Below are positions 15,368 through 23,544 of a DNA stretch of 34,617 bases, piece by piece (the stretch's first letter is position 1; the number at the start of each line of letters is the position of its first letter). Origin of the DNA: Prevotellaceae bacterium. GTDB taxonomy: Bacteria > Bacteroidota > Bacteroidia > Bacteroidales > UBA932. The stretch lies in the NCBI GenBank assembly GCA_031254635.1, contig JAIRUB010000144.1, forward strand, positions 1 to 34,617, in the 5' to 3' direction. Position numbers and translations under genes: made by a program. Below the pieces are notes generated by a model. That model saw only the letters and a program-made list of their open reading frames with translations. It was not told the origin of the DNA and did not search any database.

Positions 15368-16069
15368 ATGTCGATAGTAGTAGAAAATATCAGTCATTTA
15401 TACGGCCAACAAAGGGCGCTTAATCAGGTTTCGCTCCATATTCCCGAAGGACAGGTTACCGGATTGCTGGGGCCTAATGGCGCCGGTAAATCCACCTTAA
15501 TGAAAATCCTTACGGGTTATTTAGTTCCTACCTCAGGAACAGTCCTGATTAATGGTTACAGTATTACAGAACGATCGTTGGAGGCTCGCCGCCACATCGG
15601 CTATTTACCGGAGCATAATCCTTTATACACAGAGCTTTATGTTAGAGAGTACTTGGAATTGATGGGCCGGTTGCAAGGATTAGGCGCAAAGGCTTTAAAA
15701 AGAGCCGATGAGGTAATTGAATTGACGGAAATTACCCCTGAGCGGCGTAAATTAATCGGGCAATTATCGAAGGGCTACCGGCAACGGGTGGGCTTAGCTC
15801 AGGCCTTGTTGCATGAGCCTAAGGTGCTGATATTAGACGAGCCAACCTCCGGGCTTGATCCTAACCAGATTGTAGGTATCCGCAAGCTGATTACCTCGTT
15901 GGGACGTGAACGCACGGTGTTGTTATCGACTCATATCATGCAGGAGGTGGCGGCTGTATGTAACCGTGTGATTATTATCAATAAAGGGAATATAGTATTA
16001 GACGGCAGCATGAGCCGCTTCAGCGGACAATCGTTGGAGGAGAAGTTTAGGGAGCTGACGATGAGTTGA
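15368..16069 (+). CDS. gldA: GldA-like ABC transporter ATP-binding protein
   Basis: This 233-residue ABC ATPase carries Walker A LLGPNGAGKSTLMKIL, the signature LSKGYRQRVGLAQALL, Walker B VLILDEPTSGLDPNQ and the H-loop STHIMQEVAAVCNRVIIINKG. The SKGYRQR and DPNQ-THIMQEV patterns are those of the Bacteroidota GldA group, which in Flavobacterium works with permeases GldF and GldG. The protein is shorter than flavobacterial GldA (about 300 aa) and stops right after LEEKFRELT. No gldF or gldG follows; instead a convergent gene begins 100 bases on. GldA membership is a family-level call; a role in gliding is not implied, and the permease partner must be elsewhere. Confidence 0.8.
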   Translation: MSIVVENISHLYGQQRALNQVSLHIPEGQVTGLLGPNGAGKSTLMKILTGYLVPTSGTVLINGYSITERSLEARRHIGYLPEHNPLYTELYVREYLELMGRLQGLGAKALKRADEVIELTEITPERRKLIGQLSKGYRQRVGLAQALLHEPKVLILDEPTSGLDPNQIVGIRKLITSLGRERTVLLSTHIMQEVAAVCNRVIIINKGNIVLDGSMSRFSGQSLEEKFRELTMS

Positions 16070-16167
16070 TTGTTTGGCAATCATTTTCCAATACCGAAGC
16101 AACCTCGCCACTTGCATGCTTTCCACAACGCCACTTATTTTTTTACCCTGTACCTTGTACCCTTTAC

Positions 16168-17175
16168 CTATTTCATCGCCTCTTCTATCGCTACCGCCAC
16201 AGAAACGGTTGCACCTACCATGGGGTTGTTGCCCATGCCTAAGAAGCCCATCATTTCAACGTGGGCGGGAACTGATGAGGAGCCGGCAAATTGAGCGTCG
16301 CTGTGCATGCGCCCCATAGTGTCGGTCATACCATAAGAAGCAGGGCCGGCAGCCATATTGTCGGGATGCAGGGTGCGGCCTGTACCGCCGCCTGATGCTA
16401 CGGAGAAATATTTTTTACCTTGCTCCATACACTCTTTTTTGTAGGTACCTGCAACAGGATGTTGGAAGCGGGTAGGGTTGGTAGAGTTGCCGGTAATGGA
16501 AACGTCAACGCCTTCTTTACGCATGATGGCTACACCTTCGCGCACATCATCAGCGCCGTAGCATTTTACCTTGGCGCGTTCACCGTTGGAGTAAGCAGTT
16601 TCTTTCACCACCTTTAAATCGCCGGTAGCGTAATCGAAGAGCGTTTCTACGTAAGTAAAACCATTGATGCGCGAGATAATCATAGCTGCATCTTTACCCA
16701 AGCCGTTGAGAATAACGCGCAGTGGTTCTTTGCGCACCCTGTTGGCCGACTTGGCAATGCCTATGGCGCCTTCGGCCGCAGCAAAGGATTCGTGGCCGGC
16801 CAAAAAGGCAAAACATTTTGTATCGTTGCGCAGCAGTTTGGCGGCCAAATTTCCGTGGCCAAGTCCCACCTTGCGGTCATCGGCAACCGATCCGGGAATA
16901 CAGAAAGCTTGCAAGCCGATGCCGATAGTTTCGGCAGCCTCAGCAGCTTTTTTGCAATCGTTTTTAATAGCAATGGCCGCGCCTAACACATAAGCCCATT
17001 TTGCATTTTCAAAGCAGATAGCTTGCGTTTCTTCACAAATCTTGTAAGGATTGATACCCTTAACCTCGCAAATAGCCTTAGCCTCTTCAAGGTCTTTGAT
17101 TTTATATTGTTTCAGTACCGTTTCAATATGTTTAATCCGGCGGTCGTAACTTTCAAACAGAGTCATAATTTTCAA
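16168..17175 (-). CDS. GGGtGRT family protein
   Basis: The 335-residue protein carries the family-defining motif SGGGTGRTLHPDNMAAG, followed by YGMTDTMGRMHSDAQFAG and FLGMGNNPMVGATVSVAVAIEEA. Earlier conserved blocks are KINGLGKDAAMIISR-like GLGKDAAMIISRINGF and VSITGNSTNPTRFQHPVAGTY. The family is named only for its motif; no enzymatic reaction is established. It is known to sit next to a NifU-like iron-sulfur scaffold gene, and does so here: the NifU-like start is upstream and 21 bases separate the genes. The protein is soluble with no signal peptide. A role tied to iron-sulfur chemistry is inferred only from this neighbour. Confidence 0.92.
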   Translation of the reverse strand: MKIMTLFESYDRRIKHIETVLKQYKIKDLEEAKAICEVKGINPYKICEETQAICFENAKWAYVLGAAIAIKNDCKKAAEAAETIGIGLQAFCIPGSVADDRKVGLGHGNLAAKLLRNDTKCFAFLAGHESFAAAEGAIGIAKSANRVRKEPLRVILNGLGKDAAMIISRINGFTYVETLFDYATGDLKVVKETAYSNGERAKVKCYGADDVREGVAIMRKEGVDVSITGNSTNPTRFQHPVAGTYKKECMEQGKKYFSVASGGGTGRTLHPDNMAAGPASYGMTDTMGRMHSDAQFAGSSSVPAHVEMMGFLGMGNNPMVGATVSVAVAIEEAMK

Positions 17176-17196
17176 CTTTCAATTATTAATTTTCAA

Positions 17197-17889
17197 TTAT
17201 TCGTGTCGTGGGTCAATATACTTGGCGGCTTCAGCGAAGCGGCCGTAAGTGCCGGTAGCTTTTTTCAAAGCTTCGTTGGCATCTGTACCTTTCTTGACGG
17301 CATCCATCATTTTGCCCAAGTGGATAAATTCATATCCGATTACTTCACCTTCTTTATCTAAGGCTACGCGGTTGATATAACCCTCTGCCATTTCGAGGTA
17401 ACGCACGCCTTTGTCGAGGGTGCTGAACATGGTTCCTACCTGACTGCGCAGGCCCTTACCTAAGTCTTCGAGACCGGCGCCGATAGGCAAGCCGCCTTCG
17501 GAGAAAGCGCTTTGCGTGCGGCCATACACAATCTGCAGGAACAATTCGCGCATAGCAACATTAATGGCATCGCACACTAAGTCGGTATTCAAAGCTTCGA
17601 GAATGGTTTTACCTACCAATGCTTCGGCAGCCATAGCAGCCGAGTGGGTCATACCTGAACAACCAATAGTTTCAATCAGGGATTCCTGAATAATTCCTTC
17701 CTTCACATTCAAAGTTAGCTTACATGCGCCTTGTTGAGGAGCGCACCAGCCCACACCGTGCGTTAAGCCCGAAATGTCTTTAACTTCTTTTGCTTTCACC
17801 CACCTTCCTTCTTCGGGAATAGGCGCAGAGCCATGATTAGGTCCCTGCTTCACAACACACATGTGCTGTACTTCATGAGAGTACTCCAT
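17197..17889 (-). CDS. NifU-like iron-sulfur cluster assembly scaffold
   Basis: This is a NifU_N/IscU-fold protein. The three positions for cluster-binding cysteines are visible in WCAPQQGACKLTLNV, ETIGCSGMTHSAAMAAEAL and TDLVCDAINVAMRELF, the middle one matching the classic 'GC..s.AsaS' block. The C-terminal third (from about residue 150) is an extension not found in short IscU proteins. The ORF-track start (17925) overlaps the upstream gene; ATG 17889 (MEYSHEVQHMCVV) leaves a 19-base spacer and fits the family better, giving about 230 aa. It forms an operon with the upstream outer-membrane protein and the downstream GGGtGRT protein. Confidence 0.85.
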   Translation of the reverse strand: MEYSHEVQHMCVVKQGPNHGSAPIPEEGRWVKAKEVKDISGLTHGVGWCAPQQGACKLTLNVKEGIIQESLIETIGCSGMTHSAAMAAEALVGKTILEALNTDLVCDAINVAMRELFLQIVYGRTQSAFSEGGLPIGAGLEDLGKGLRSQVGTMFSTLDKGVRYLEMAEGYINRVALDKEGEVIGYEFIHLGKMMDAVKKGTDANEALKKATGTYGRFAEAAKYIDPRHE

Positions 17890-17908
17890 AAATATAGTAT
17901 TTATATTT

Positions 17909-18442
17909 TTAAAATCGAATAGCAAAGCCTATTTGCGCCAAGGTAGAGCCAAGCCCTAACTCAACATTTACAGCAAAATTGTCTAAAAAGAAATAAGAAG
18001 CGCCAGCATATAAGCCGCCGTAAAAACGTAGATTACTTCCCGATTGTTTACTATAGGAAGCAAAGCCTATCCCCATGGCAATACCGCTATAAGTATCTAA
18101 GCCCGGAACATTCCAGCCATAATGGTAGCTACTACGCGGCGCTATATTGAAGCGCGAATAATTATTTCCCTGATACGAAGTCAAGCACATTCCTGCTTCA
18201 GCTCCCAGCGAAATAACACCAAATCCGGCTTGCCACAAGCCGTTCTGAGCAGCTACTTTAAAACCGAAGCCTTGCAGCCAAAACCCATCGCCATAGCCGT
18301 AACTGCTGAAGCCGACACCGGCATTAATCATCCAAGTGCCAACCTCTATAGGATCTGTGGGCTTATCTTGTGCACGTGTTTGTAAACTTGTTCCGAACAA
18401 TAGGCAAATAGCCAAACAAAGAGTAAAGAGCTTTTTCATCAT
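17909..18442 (-). CDS. Small outer-membrane beta-barrel protein, unknown function
   Basis: This is an exported protein of about 177 residues. The ORF track starts it at 18472, but a perfect TACCTTTG promoter (18470-18477) overlaps that position, so ATG 18442 or 18439 (MKKLFTLCLAICLLFG) is the real start, giving a clean signal peptide ending TRAQ. The mature part alternates aromatic and glycine residues (VGTWMINAGVGFSSYGYG, LRFYGGLYAGASYFFLDNF) and ends IGFAIRF, the terminal phenylalanine of a barrel; probably eight strands. The function is unknown. It shares a transcript with the NifU-like and GGGtGRT genes, an unexpected combination of an envelope protein with iron-sulfur genes. Confidence 0.72.
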   Translation of the reverse strand: MMKKLFTLCLAICLLFGTSLQTRAQDKPTDPIEVGTWMINAGVGFSSYGYGDGFWLQGFGFKVAAQNGLWQAGFGVISLGAEAGMCLTSYQGNNYSRFNIAPRSSYHYGWNVPGLDTYSGIAMGIGFASYSKQSGSNLRFYGGLYAGASYFFLDNFAVNVELGLGSTLAQIGFAIRF

Positions 18443-18469
18443 GTTATTTTTTAATTTAAAAATTTTCGG

Positions 18470-18477
18470 CAAAGGTA
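18470..18477 (-). promoter_or_regulatory. -7 promoter element TACCTTTG for the barrel/NifU-like/GGGtGRT operon
   Basis: This is an exact TAnnTTTG match on the minus strand, 27 bases upstream of ATG 18442. No other TAnnTTTG element is seen between the three genes. Confidence 0.65.
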
Positions 18478-18544
18478 ATATTTTTTAATTTAAAAATTCA
18501 AAGATTTAAGAATTTAATCCGTTGCGGGATTTACAAAAAGAGGA

Positions 18545-18586
18545 AAGATTTATATACAGTATTTTACAAAAAAACGTATAAATCTT
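18545..18586. repeat. Inverted repeat AAGATTTATA/TATAAATCTT
   Basis: Perfect 10-base arms at 18545-18554 and 18577-18586 enclose a 22-base A/T-rich loop in the spacer between the PBP gene stop and the barrel-protein promoter. No T-tract follows on either strand. It may be a weak terminator-like or protein-binding element. Confidence 0.35.
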
Positions 18587-18651
18587 ATGCTTCGCACACA
18601 GATAAAACGCCAAGTCGCAAAACCAAAAGAATTATTTGATAAAGTTGTTAC

Positions 18652-21012
18652 CTAAAAAAAGTCATCCTTTTTTTCTTCTTTTTGGTCGAGTTCCTCGTCA
18701 CTGCCGGTGCAATTGAGGCTGATGTTAAAATCGGCAGGGATCTCAAACCGGTCGGTGGGCCTTATGTTGAGTTTGGGGTCGGCCAATACTTTTTCCATAA
18801 ATAAGCCCCAAATAGGCAGTGCCATATTAGCACCGCTGCCAAAGGCAAGACTTTGAAAGTGAACACTGCGGTCTTCAGCGCCCACCCATACTCCGGCTAC
18901 TAATTTGGGCACAAAGCCCATAAACCAACCGTCTGATTGGTTGTTGGTAGTTCCTGTTTTGCCGGCTAATTCGCCCTCTATTTTATAAAGGCTACGTAGG
19001 CGATAAGCTGTTCCCTCATTTATTACTCCTTGCAACAGGTTCACCATCAGATAAGCTGTGCGGTTGCTAATGCTTTCCTGCCGGCGTGTAGTGAAGGTAG
19101 CTATTTGGTTACCGTGTTTATCTTCAATTCGGGTAACACATAGAGGCTCGTTGTGTACGCCTTTGTTAGCATAAGTACCGTAAGCACCTACCATTTCGGT
19201 AAGATACAAGTCGGACGGGCCAAGACAAAGCGATACCACCGGATCCATGTAGCTTTTTATGCCTAATCGTTTACACATATTTGCCATAGCTGTGGGGCCC
19301 AATTGTTTCATCAGGTAGGCCGAAATATTGTTACTACTCTTAGTCAGCCCCCATTTCAGTGTTACGTTTTTACCAATCCACTCGGGCTTGTCGGTGGTGG
19401 CAGGTGTCCAGGTAGTATCATTTACAATGAAAGTTTGGGATACATTCAATACCTTGTCGCAGGGTGTAAAACCTTCCTGCATAGCTAAGGTGTAAAGGAA
19501 AGGCTTGATGGTAGAACCCACTTGGCGGCGGCCTTGGCTGGCATTGTCATATTTGAAGTGACGATAATTCGGACCGCCTATATAGGCGCGTACCTGTCCG
19601 GTTTCCACATCCATAGCCATAAAAGCGGCGCGAAGTATGGTTTTATAATAACGTATGGAATCCAACGGGGTCATTACCGTATCTTTCTGTCCTTTGCTAT
19701 TCCATGCAAACACCGTCATTTTGGTTTTAGTGTTGAACGATTTATTTATTTCTTCATTAGTGGCGCCGGTCTGTTTCATGTTTCGGTAGCGGTCGCTCCA
19801 ACGCTTAGCTTGTTCCATAATATTGTTCACCTGTTCGCGTGTCAATTCATTATCAAAAGGCGGGTTTCGACGGTTTCTTACGTCGGCGCTGAATCGCCAT
19901 TGCAATTCATTCTTCAAATGTTGCGCTACAGCTTCTTCGGCATATTGTTGCATACTGGAGTTAATGGTGGTATAAATTTTTAATCCATCGCGGTCAATAT
20001 CATACAATGTACCATCAGACTTGGGATTTTTGCGTACCCAACCCATCAAGGGGTTGTCGTCCCATTCTTTCTTATCGGCATCGTAGTCGTATGGTCGTGA
20101 GCGGTAATTTTCTATTCGGGGTTCCTGTGCCAGCATAGTGCGGCGCAACATTTCACGGAAATAGGGGGCAAGTCCGGAATTATGGTCTTGCTGCATGAAG
20201 CTAAGGGTAATAGGAAGTACGGATAACGAATCGTAATATTCCCGGGAAATAAAGCCGTATTTACTCATCTGCGACAACACGTGGTTGCGGCGCATGGTGG
20301 CACGCTCTGGATTACGCACAGGGCTATAACGACTGGGGGCATTGATAACACCTATTAATAAGGCGGCTTCATCTATGGTAAGTTGCGAAGGCAGCTTAGC
20401 AAAGAATGTAGCTGCAGCCGCACGAATTCCAAAGGCATTACTGCCGAACTCGACAGTATTCAAATACATGGCAATAATTTCTTCTTTAGTATAATTACGT
20501 TCGAGTTTTACAGCCGTAATCCATTCCTTGAATTTTGCCGTGGCAATTTTTGGGAGAGACTTTACATTACGGGTAATAGTGGAGTCGCGAGGAAAAAGAT
20601 TTTTGGCCAATTGTTGTGAAATAGTACTACCACCTCCCGACTCACTGCTGCCGCCAAGAATGGTTTTTACCAATACGCGGGCAAGGCTCCGAAAGTCAAT
20701 CCCCGAATGTTGGTGATAGCGTACGTCTTCGGTAGCTATCAAAGCAGAGATCAAGTAGGGCGACAGTTCGTCGTAGGATACGTATGAACGGTTTTCAACG
20801 TGAAAAGTGCCCAACAACACGCCATCTTCCGAAATAATTTGAGTGGCCATTTTACTTTTCGGATTTTCCAATTCTTCAAAAGAAGGAATTGACCCGAATA
20901 AGGCCAATCCCATTAAAATTAATGCTAAAAGAATGAATGGCAAGCAAATGATGCCGAAAAACCATTTATTGAACCTCTTACGGTTTTTGATTTGAAGAAA
21001 TTTAAATTTCAT
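18652..21012 (-). CDS. Bifunctional class A penicillin-binding protein (PBP1A-type)
   Basis: This 786-residue protein polymerises and crosslinks peptidoglycan at the inner-membrane surface. A short cytoplasmic tail is followed by a membrane anchor (about residues 18-40, FFGIICLPFILLALILMG). The GT51 glycosyltransferase domain has its catalytic glutamate in IATEDVRYHQHSGID (E95) plus GGGSTISQQLAKNLFP and RNYTKEEIIAMYLNTVEFG. The transpeptidase domain has the active serine in GSTIKPFLYTLAMQ (near residue 500), the SSN triad in TKSSNNISAYL, and the KTGTTN motif in GELAGKTGTTNNQSDGWF. The C-terminal tail DQKEEKKDDFF is charged. Family assignment is secure; mrcA/ponA naming is not specific. It is divergent from topA. 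Confidence 0.96.
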   Translation of the reverse strand: MKFKFLQIKNRKRFNKWFFGIICLPFILLALILMGLALFGSIPSFEELENPKSKMATQIISEDGVLLGTFHVENRSYVSYDELSPYLISALIATEDVRYHQHSGIDFRSLARVLVKTILGGSSESGGGSTISQQLAKNLFPRDSTITRNVKSLPKIATAKFKEWITAVKLERNYTKEEIIAMYLNTVEFGSNAFGIRAAAATFFAKLPSQLTIDEAALLIGVINAPSRYSPVRNPERATMRRNHVLSQMSKYGFISREYYDSLSVLPITLSFMQQDHNSGLAPYFREMLRRTMLAQEPRIENYRSRPYDYDADKKEWDDNPLMGWVRKNPKSDGTLYDIDRDGLKIYTTINSSMQQYAEEAVAQHLKNELQWRFSADVRNRRNPPFDNELTREQVNNIMEQAKRWSDRYRNMKQTGATNEEINKSFNTKTKMTVFAWNSKGQKDTVMTPLDSIRYYKTILRAAFMAMDVETGQVRAYIGGPNYRHFKYDNASQGRRQVGSTIKPFLYTLAMQEGFTPCDKVLNVSQTFIVNDTTWTPATTDKPEWIGKNVTLKWGLTKSSNNISAYLMKQLGPTAMANMCKRLGIKSYMDPVVSLCLGPSDLYLTEMVGAYGTYANKGVHNEPLCVTRIEDKHGNQIATFTTRRQESISNRTAYLMVNLLQGVINEGTAYRLRSLYKIEGELAGKTGTTNNQSDGWFMGFVPKLVAGVWVGAEDRSVHFQSLAFGSGANMALPIWGLFMEKVLADPKLNIRPTDRFEIPADFNISLNCTGSDEELDQKEEKKDDFF

Positions 21013-21124
21013 TGTGCTTTTTTATCATTATAAAAATAACTATATCTGTCTTGTTTTTAGCGGTTTTAATAATATAAGGTTACTAAAGCGATAAACAAAA
21101 TAAAATGCAAAATAATAAAAAAAA

Positions 21125-21157
21125 TTTGGATTATACCTTATTTTATGACTTACTTTG
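21125..21157 (+). promoter_or_regulatory. Promoter of topA (-33 TTTG, -7 TTACTTTG)
   Basis: TTTG at 21125-21128 is separated by 21 bases from TTACTTTG at 21150-21157, close to the Bacteroidota -33/-7 layout. The -7 element matches TAnnTTTG at 7 of 8 positions. The ATG of topA follows at 21188. Confidence 0.5.
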
Positions 21158-21187
21158 CATTCTTTTTTATAAAATTCGTTAAAATTT

Positions 21188-23539
21188 ATGCAGGAAAATT
21201 TGGTTATCGTAGAGTCCCCGGCAAAGGCAAAAACCATTGAACGGTTTTTGGGGAAGGATTTTCTAGTAAAATCCAGCTATGGCCATATCCGTGACCTTTC
21301 AAAAAAACAATACGGAGTGGATATTGATAATAATTTTGAGCCTGATTATGAGATACCTGCCGATAAGCAAAAGATTGTGGACGAATTAAAGAAATTGGCT
21401 AAAAAATCAACTGCCGTATGGTTAGCATCCGATGAAGACCGTGAAGGAGAGGCTATTGCATGGCACTTACAAGAGGTGTTGGGTTTGGACGCGAAAAAGG
21501 CAAAACGCATTGTTTTTCACGAAATTACTAAAAATGCTATATTAAAGGCTGTTGAACATCCGCGGCAGGTGGATATGAATTTGGTGAATGCGCAACAAGC
21601 ACGCCGGATCCTCGACCGCTTGGTAGGTTTTGAGGTATCGCCAATTCTTTGGAAGAAGGTGAAACCCGCTCTTTCGGCCGGCCGCGTACAATCCGTAGCT
21701 GTCAGGCTTATAGTGGAACGTGAACGTGAAATATTAAGCTTTGCCGTTTCGTCGGCCTATCGTGTAAGCGCTGTGTTTGAACCGGTTGAAAAGGGGAATA
21801 AATTTAATTTGAAAGCCGAACTTTCGGAACGTTTTGCTACAGAGAGAGAAGCGTTTGCTTTTTTAGAAAAATGTAAGAAAGCCGATTTTATTGTTCGGTC
21901 TATAGAAAAGAAACCGGCAAAGAAATCGCCGGCAGCGCCTTTCACGACTTCTACTTTGCAGCAGGAGGCTTCACGCCGTTTTAATTTTTCCGTAAGCCAA
22001 ACAATGAGCATCGCACAACGTTTATATGAAGCAGGGTTGATTACCTATATGCGTACCGATTCCACCAACCTCTCGGATTTGGCTTTAAATACCTCGTGCC
22101 AAGCTATTGAAAATTTGTTCGGTAAACAATATTATAAACGTCGCCAATATGCTACTAAGTCGAAAGGCGCTCAGGAAGCCCACGAGGCTATTCGTCCGAC
22201 TTATATGGAAAATGCTGAAATAGAAGGAACTGCCCAAGAGAAAAAAATATACGATTTGATTTGGAAGCGTACCATTGCTTCACAAATGGCTGACGCACAA
22301 ATAGAAAAAACAACAGTAGATATTACTGTATCTACGGCTCCGCAGTTTTTTCAAGCTGTTGGCGAAATATTGTTGTTTGATGGATTTCTGAAAGTATATA
22401 TGGAGACTACCGACGACGAGCCTGATGAAACAGCCGATAGCGGCCTCTTGCCTCCTTTAAAAGAAAAGCAGGCTTTGTCGGCAAAAGAAATTACTGCCAC
22501 GGAACGTTTTACGCAGCGCCCGCCACGTTATACAGAAGCAGGTTTGGTGAAGCGGTTGGAAGAATTAGGTATTGGCCGTCCATCTACCTACGCACCAACT
22601 ATTTCTACTATTATGAATAGAGGATATGTGTTGAAAGAAGACCGCGCAGGCACGCAACGTGAATACGCTCGTTTAATTTTGAAGAAAGAAACGATAAATA
22701 AACAAATCCTTACCGAAATTGCCGGCGTTGAAAAAGGGAAACTCTTCCCCAGCGATATAGGTATTTTAGTCAATGATTTTTTGATAGAACATTTCAAAAA
22801 CATTCTGGACTATGGTTTCACGGCTAAGGTGGAAGAAGAATTTGACGAAATAGCCGAAGGGAAATTGATATGGAATAAGATGCTGGCTAAATTTTACAAA
22901 CCATTCCATAAGGTGGTAGAGAACACCTTGGAGGTATCGCGCCCTACGAATGCTGAACGTGTCCTGGGCGTAGATAAAAAGAGTGGCAAGTCTGTATTGG
23001 TACGTATCGGCCGCTTTGGGCCCGTAGCGCAATTAGGTGAAGCCGACGACGACAAGAAGCAATTTGCCAGTCTACAGAAAGGGCAGTTGATTGAATCCAT
23101 AACCCTTGAGGAAGCATTGAAATTATTTGAACTGCCGCGTCCGGTGGGTAAATATGAAGGAGAAGAAGTAATTGCAGCAGTCGGCCGTTTCGGCCCATAC
23201 CTTCGCCATGGTAAAGCCTTTACCTCATTGAAAAAAGATGATAATCCCTACACGGTAACCATTGAGCGGGCTGTAGAGCTGATAGAAGAAAAACGCAAAA
23301 AAGAGCGCGAAAAATTTATTAAGATTTTTGAAAAGGAAGACATACAAGTGTTGAATGGCCGCTTCGGTCCTTACATTGTTCATGCAGGAGCCAATTACCG
23401 TATTTCGAAAGGAAAGGATCCTGCCGCTCTTAGTTTGGACGACTGCAAAACTATTATCGCAGCACAAAGTAAAGGCAAGGACACTGCCGCAGCGAAGCCG
23501 AAAGCCAAGGTGGCGGTAAATGGTAAAAAGAGAGGGTAA
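21188..23539 (+). CDS. topA: DNA topoisomerase I (type IA)
   Basis: This enzyme relaxes negative supercoils through a 5'-phosphotyrosine intermediate. The 783-residue protein starts with the Toprim domain (LVIVESPAKAKTIERFL and the acidic ASDEDREGEAIAWHLQ), has the active tyrosine in GLITYMRTDSTNLS (Y287), and continues with the core EAHEAIRPT and GIGRPSTYAPTIS blocks. After about residue 590 come three C-terminal repeats containing GRFGP (RIGRFGPVAQLG, AVGRFGPYLRHG, LNGRFGPYIVHAG) instead of four-cysteine zinc fingers, usual for this phylum, and a lysine/alanine-rich basic tail (AAAKPKAKVAVNGKKRG). The next gene starts 5 bases after the stop. Confidence 0.98.
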   Translation: MQENLVIVESPAKAKTIERFLGKDFLVKSSYGHIRDLSKKQYGVDIDNNFEPDYEIPADKQKIVDELKKLAKKSTAVWLASDEDREGEAIAWHLQEVLGLDAKKAKRIVFHEITKNAILKAVEHPRQVDMNLVNAQQARRILDRLVGFEVSPILWKKVKPALSAGRVQSVAVRLIVEREREILSFAVSSAYRVSAVFEPVEKGNKFNLKAELSERFATEREAFAFLEKCKKADFIVRSIEKKPAKKSPAAPFTTSTLQQEASRRFNFSVSQTMSIAQRLYEAGLITYMRTDSTNLSDLALNTSCQAIENLFGKQYYKRRQYATKSKGAQEAHEAIRPTYMENAEIEGTAQEKKIYDLIWKRTIASQMADAQIEKTTVDITVSTAPQFFQAVGEILLFDGFLKVYMETTDDEPDETADSGLLPPLKEKQALSAKEITATERFTQRPPRYTEAGLVKRLEELGIGRPSTYAPTISTIMNRGYVLKEDRAGTQREYARLILKKETINKQILTEIAGVEKGKLFPSDIGILVNDFLIEHFKNILDYGFTAKVEEEFDEIAEGKLIWNKMLAKFYKPFHKVVENTLEVSRPTNAERVLGVDKKSGKSVLVRIGRFGPVAQLGEADDDKKQFASLQKGQLIESITLEEALKLFELPRPVGKYEGEEVIAAVGRFGPYLRHGKAFTSLKKDDNPYTVTIERAVELIEEKRKKEREKFIKIFEKEDIQVLNGRFGPYIVHAGANYRISKGKDPAALSLDDCKTIIAAQSKGKDTAAAKPKAKVAVNGKKRG

Positions 23540-23544
23540 ATTGC

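Noticed and set aside
16070-16319. Small plus-strand ORFs after gldA
   Set aside because: They overlap the 3' end of the GGGtGRT gene on the other strand and have no conserved features.
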